From assembly GCA_963715675.1 (NCBI GenBank), contig OY970265.1, forward strand, positions 1,364,001 through 1,428,000: 64,000 bases of DNA, given 5' to 3'. The DNA comes from DASVWZ01 sp963715675. Lineage in GTDB: Bacteria; Acidobacteriota; Terriglobia; Terriglobales; Acidobacteriaceae. Position numbers and translations under genes: made by a program. The notes beneath the pieces were generated by a model. The model was not told where the DNA came from and ran no database searches. It saw only the letters and a program-made list of their open reading frames with translations. Shown here piece by piece: positions 61,841 to 64,000 of the stretch; the stretch's first letter is position 1, and each line of letters starts with the position of its first letter.

Positions 61841-62368
61841 TCAGTGCTCCTGACACTTGCCTGACATCATCGCTTCGTCAATACCCTGCCGAACAAAAAC
61901 TCGAGCGCGGTGTAAACGAGATTTCATGGCGGCCAGCGAAATCCCCAGCTTGCGCGCTACCTGTTCGCCCGGAACATCCTGCAAGTCGCGCATTTCATAC
62001 ACCGAGCGATACTCCGGCTGCAGCCGATCCAGAACACGCGCCAGCAGTTCCTTCATCTGTCCCAGAACCGCTTCCGCTTCCGGCCCCGCCTCATTTCCGG
62101 CGACCTCCTCGCCCTCGTGCTCCAGCGAGGAGAGTTGTATCAAGGGCAACAGCGCTTCCCGTTCCTTCAACTGCCAGCAAACCCGCTTGCCGATGGCCGC
62201 GAGCCAGGATCGAAAGGCCTGGGAATCGCGCAACTGGTCGAGGCGCCGGTAGGCCTTCAACAAGGCCTCGACCAGCACGTCCTCGGCATCTTCCCGGTTT
62301 CCGCAAACCCGCAGCATCTGACGGTAGACCGCATCCTTGTGTGCATTCGCCAGTTTTTCGAAGTCCAT
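61841..62368 (-). CDS. RNA polymerase ECF sigma factor
   Basis: 175 residues with region 2 (KDAVYRQMLRVCGNREDAEDVLVEALLKAYRRL, in parts) and region 4 (LQPEYRSVYEMRDLQDVPGEQVARKLGISLAAMKSRLHRAR, in parts). The C-terminus ends MMSGKCQEH. Genes around it are OsmC, and a rhodanese with DUF2892. No anti-sigma gene is visible nearby, so its control is unknown. Possibly it drives thiol or peroxide stress genes (inference). Confidence 0.9.
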   Translation of the reverse strand: MDFEKLANAHKDAVYRQMLRVCGNREDAEDVLVEALLKAYRRLDQLRDSQAFRSWLAAIGKRVCWQLKEREALLPLIQLSSLEHEGEEVAGNEAGPEAEAVLGQMKELLARVLDRLQPEYRSVYEMRDLQDVPGEQVARKLGISLAAMKSRLHRARVFVRQGIDEAMMSGKCQEH

Positions 62369-62412
62369 CTGACGATTGTTGCATTGTCTTCAAAATCCCG
62401 ATGTGATCCCGG

Positions 62413-62970
62413 TTACGTGCAACATCCGTTTTTTCCAGCGGTGGCAGGCAGGCACGTTCGAGTGCGGTTCCATGGCATGGCAGCCAGCGCCACCCCCATC
62501 GGACAGAGGTCAGTCAAGCCGGCGAAGGTCAGCCCCAGACCGACAAAGCCAGTCGCCAGAAGCCATCCACGGCTGGTCACGGCCGCCGCGATGGTCCCCG
62601 CCAGCACGAGTACTCCCGCCGCCAGGCGCACCTGCCTCTCCAAAGACCAGCGTGTTTTTTTGCTGACAACCACTGGTAAACCAGCGTTCGACCAGGCGTC
62701 TGTGCCCCCCTCGAGCACCGTCAAATCTCCCCGGCAGGGCTCCAGTAAACCTGAGGCCATGCGGGCTCGCTTGCCGCCTTTGCAAATCAGGACCAGCGGA
62801 AGCTGCTGGCTGATGTCTTCCAGCCGGGCCTCAAGTTCGTCCAGTGGGATATTGATGGCTCCGGGAATATGGCCGGCGGCGAACTCGGTCGCGGAGCGCA
62901 CGTCGAGCCATTGTGCCCGCACTTCACTGCGGGAATGAGCCGCCAACTCGCAGGCGGAAATGGTTTCCAT
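62413..62970 (-). CDS. Rhodanese fused to a DUF2892 membrane domain (YgaP-like)
   Basis: 185 residues. A rhodanese domain, residues 1-100, has active-site Cys in VLICKGGKRAR. Two membrane spans follow at about 105-155, then the DUF2892 signature LCPMGVALAAMPWN. In E. coli YgaP this layout is a membrane sulfurtransferase. AGGAGG is 11-12 bases before the ATG. It is monocistronic or the first gene before the sigma factor at 61841. Confidence 0.9.
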   Translation of the reverse strand: METISACELAAHSRSEVRAQWLDVRSATEFAAGHIPGAINIPLDELEARLEDISQQLPLVLICKGGKRARMASGLLEPCRGDLTVLEGGTDAWSNAGLPVVVSKKTRWSLERQVRLAAGVLVLAGTIAAAVTSRGWLLATGFVGLGLTFAGLTDLCPMGVALAAMPWNRTRTCLPATAGKNGCCT

Positions 62971-63102
62971 GGTTCGAATCTTCCTCCTACTAGAGAGGAG
63001 GGGCAGATTCAGCAAAAGGATTCAGAGGGAGAACAATCAATGATTTAGCGGGGCATACGCGAGTCCGGCAGGCTCACGGGCGCGGCGGCAGATCCTGTTG
63101 AT

Positions 63103-64000
63103 CTAGCTTCGCGAGATACCCCGTTCTGCGTGCAGCTTCTGTAGCGCTTTCACATTCACTTCACCTCGCTGCAATGCCGCGATTCCTTCGGCGGCGGCGC
63201 GAGCGGCGGCGAGCGTGGTGATGGTTGGAATGCGCGCGCTGACGGCGGCCCGGCGAATGGCCTTCTCGTCGAAGAACGGATCCACTCCACGCGGCGTATT
63301 GATGATCAGCTGAATGCGTTCGCCCTTAATCAAGTCGACCACGTTAGGACGGCCCTCTTTCACCTTGAAGACCCGTTCCACGGTCATGCCGGCATCTTCG
63401 AGAACATCGGCAGTGCCGGCCGTCGCCACCAGCTTGAAGCCCATATCGCCAAACTTGCGGGCCACTTCGGCCACCTGGGGCTTGTCGTGGTCGGTCACAC
63501 TGACGAACACTGTGCCCGTAATCGGCAGCTTGTGTCCCGCGGCAGTCTGTGCTTTGGCGAAGGCTTCGCCAAAATTGTCAGCCACACCCATGACTTCGCC
63601 GGTAGACTTCATCTCCGGGCCGAGCACCGTGTCTACGCCAGGAAACTTATTCCACGGGAAAACCGGAGATTTCACGTAGTAGCCATGCCCCGAGTCCAGG
63701 TCTTTTGGGTGCTCGATGTACTCCGGGAGGAACTCGCGCAGCTTGCGCCCGGTCATCAGACGCGCCGCGATCTTCGCCATCGGAACGCCGGTCGCTTTGG
63801 AAACATACGGAATGGTTCGGGACGCGCGCGGGTTCACTTCCAGTACGTAGACTTTCCCACCCTCCGAACCGTTACTCTTGGAGTTTCCATTGGCGCGCGG
63901 GATGGCGAACTGCACGTTCATCAGCCCAACCACCTTTAACGCCCGCGCCAGCTTCAAGGTATAGTCGCGCATGCGATTCATGAGCGGCTGGGGAATATCG
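63103..64000 (-). CDS. carB: Carbamoyl-phosphate synthase large subunit, C-terminal part
   Basis: The 3' portion (about 299 codons) of carB, cut by the right edge of the window. Visible are the end of the second ATP-grasp unit (VLEVNPRASRTIPYVSKATGVPMAKIAARLMTGRKL) and the methylglyoxal-synthase-like allosteric domain (VFVSVTDHDKPQVAEVARKFGDMGFKLVATAGTADVL), plus LIINTPRG. CarB makes carbamoyl phosphate for pyrimidine and arginine synthesis. The open frame runs to the last base of the window. Confidence 0.93.
   Translation of the reverse strand, partial: DIPQPLMNRMRDYTLKLARALKVVGLMNVQFAIPRANGNSKSNGSEGGKVYVLEVNPRASRTIPYVSKATGVPMAKIAARLMTGRKLREFLPEYIEHPKDLDSGHGYYVKSPVFPWNKFPGVDTVLGPEMKSTGEVMGVADNFGEAFAKAQTAAGHKLPITGTVFVSVTDHDKPQVAEVARKFGDMGFKLVATAGTADVLEDAGMTVERVFKVKEGRPNVVDLIKGERIQLIINTPRGVDPFFDEKAIRRAAVSARIPTITTLAAARAAAEGIAALQRGEVNVKALQKLHAERGISRS

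Overview
The window looks like a chromosomal segment of an Acidobacteriota species (Koribacter/Terriglobia-like). This is inferred, not proven. The grounds are the GC-rich coding sequence, the many secreted beta-propeller proteins (YncE, sortilin/BNR, NHL), the pairing of BlaI with an M56 peptidase, sulfite-exporter and sedolisin genes typical of that phylum, and many short palindromic intergenic repeats. There are no phage genes, no CRISPR array, no rRNA and no intact transposase. About 57 protein genes and one tRNA-Gly(CCC) are supported.

Layout. 1-14187: secreted and surface functions. These are a YncE-propeller/phosphoesterase, a transglutaminase-like protein, an ABC-2 exporter pair, a LolA-like protein and a giant BNR propeller. 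A second ABC-2 pair follows, whose permease is fused to a complete amidohydrolase. 14188-16549: a beta-helix protein flanked by hairpin repeats and a dead GloVer-repeat remnant. 16550-29330 (minus strand): a complete Wzx/Wzy-type exopolysaccharide operon headed by a NusG-like antiterminator and a TetR regulator, with Wzc-like kinase, Wza-like export protein, flippase and polymerase. It ends with genes laid out like bacillosamine synthesis: a GT4-phosphoglycosyltransferase fusion, a PglD/NeuD acyltransferase, a PglE-like aminotransferase and an epimerase.

29331-33150: a lower-GC accessory stretch with three small secreted-protein genes on the minus strand. Each has a miniature inverted-repeat element at its 3' end; two of the elements are nested, and iteron-like repeats lie nearby. 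33092-36495: a BlaI-type repressor, an M56 (BlaR1-like) membrane peptidase and an HtrA protease, with the same ACTAA-N4-TTAGT operator before the repressor and before the protease. 36722-47285: a sulfite-exporter pair, a sedolisin, an ECF sigma factor with a small membrane partner, truB, a rhomboid protease, a GNAT acetyltransferase, ribA and two unrecognised membrane proteins.

47319-58830 (mostly minus): a SHOCT-domain secreted protein, then an operon for acyl-CoA metabolism with two enoyl-CoA hydratases, two CoA-transferase subunits, a rhodanese and a three-subunit molybdenum hydroxylase. The hydroxylase FAD subunit carries the extra four-cysteine loop of 4-hydroxybenzoyl-CoA reductase, pointing to aromatic acyl-CoA metabolism. 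A divergent promoter with a palindromic operator precedes it. The last part holds a DapA-family aldolase, an NHL-repeat protein, OsmC, a second ECF sigma factor, a rhodanese-DUF2892 membrane protein and the 3' part of carB, cut by the window edge.
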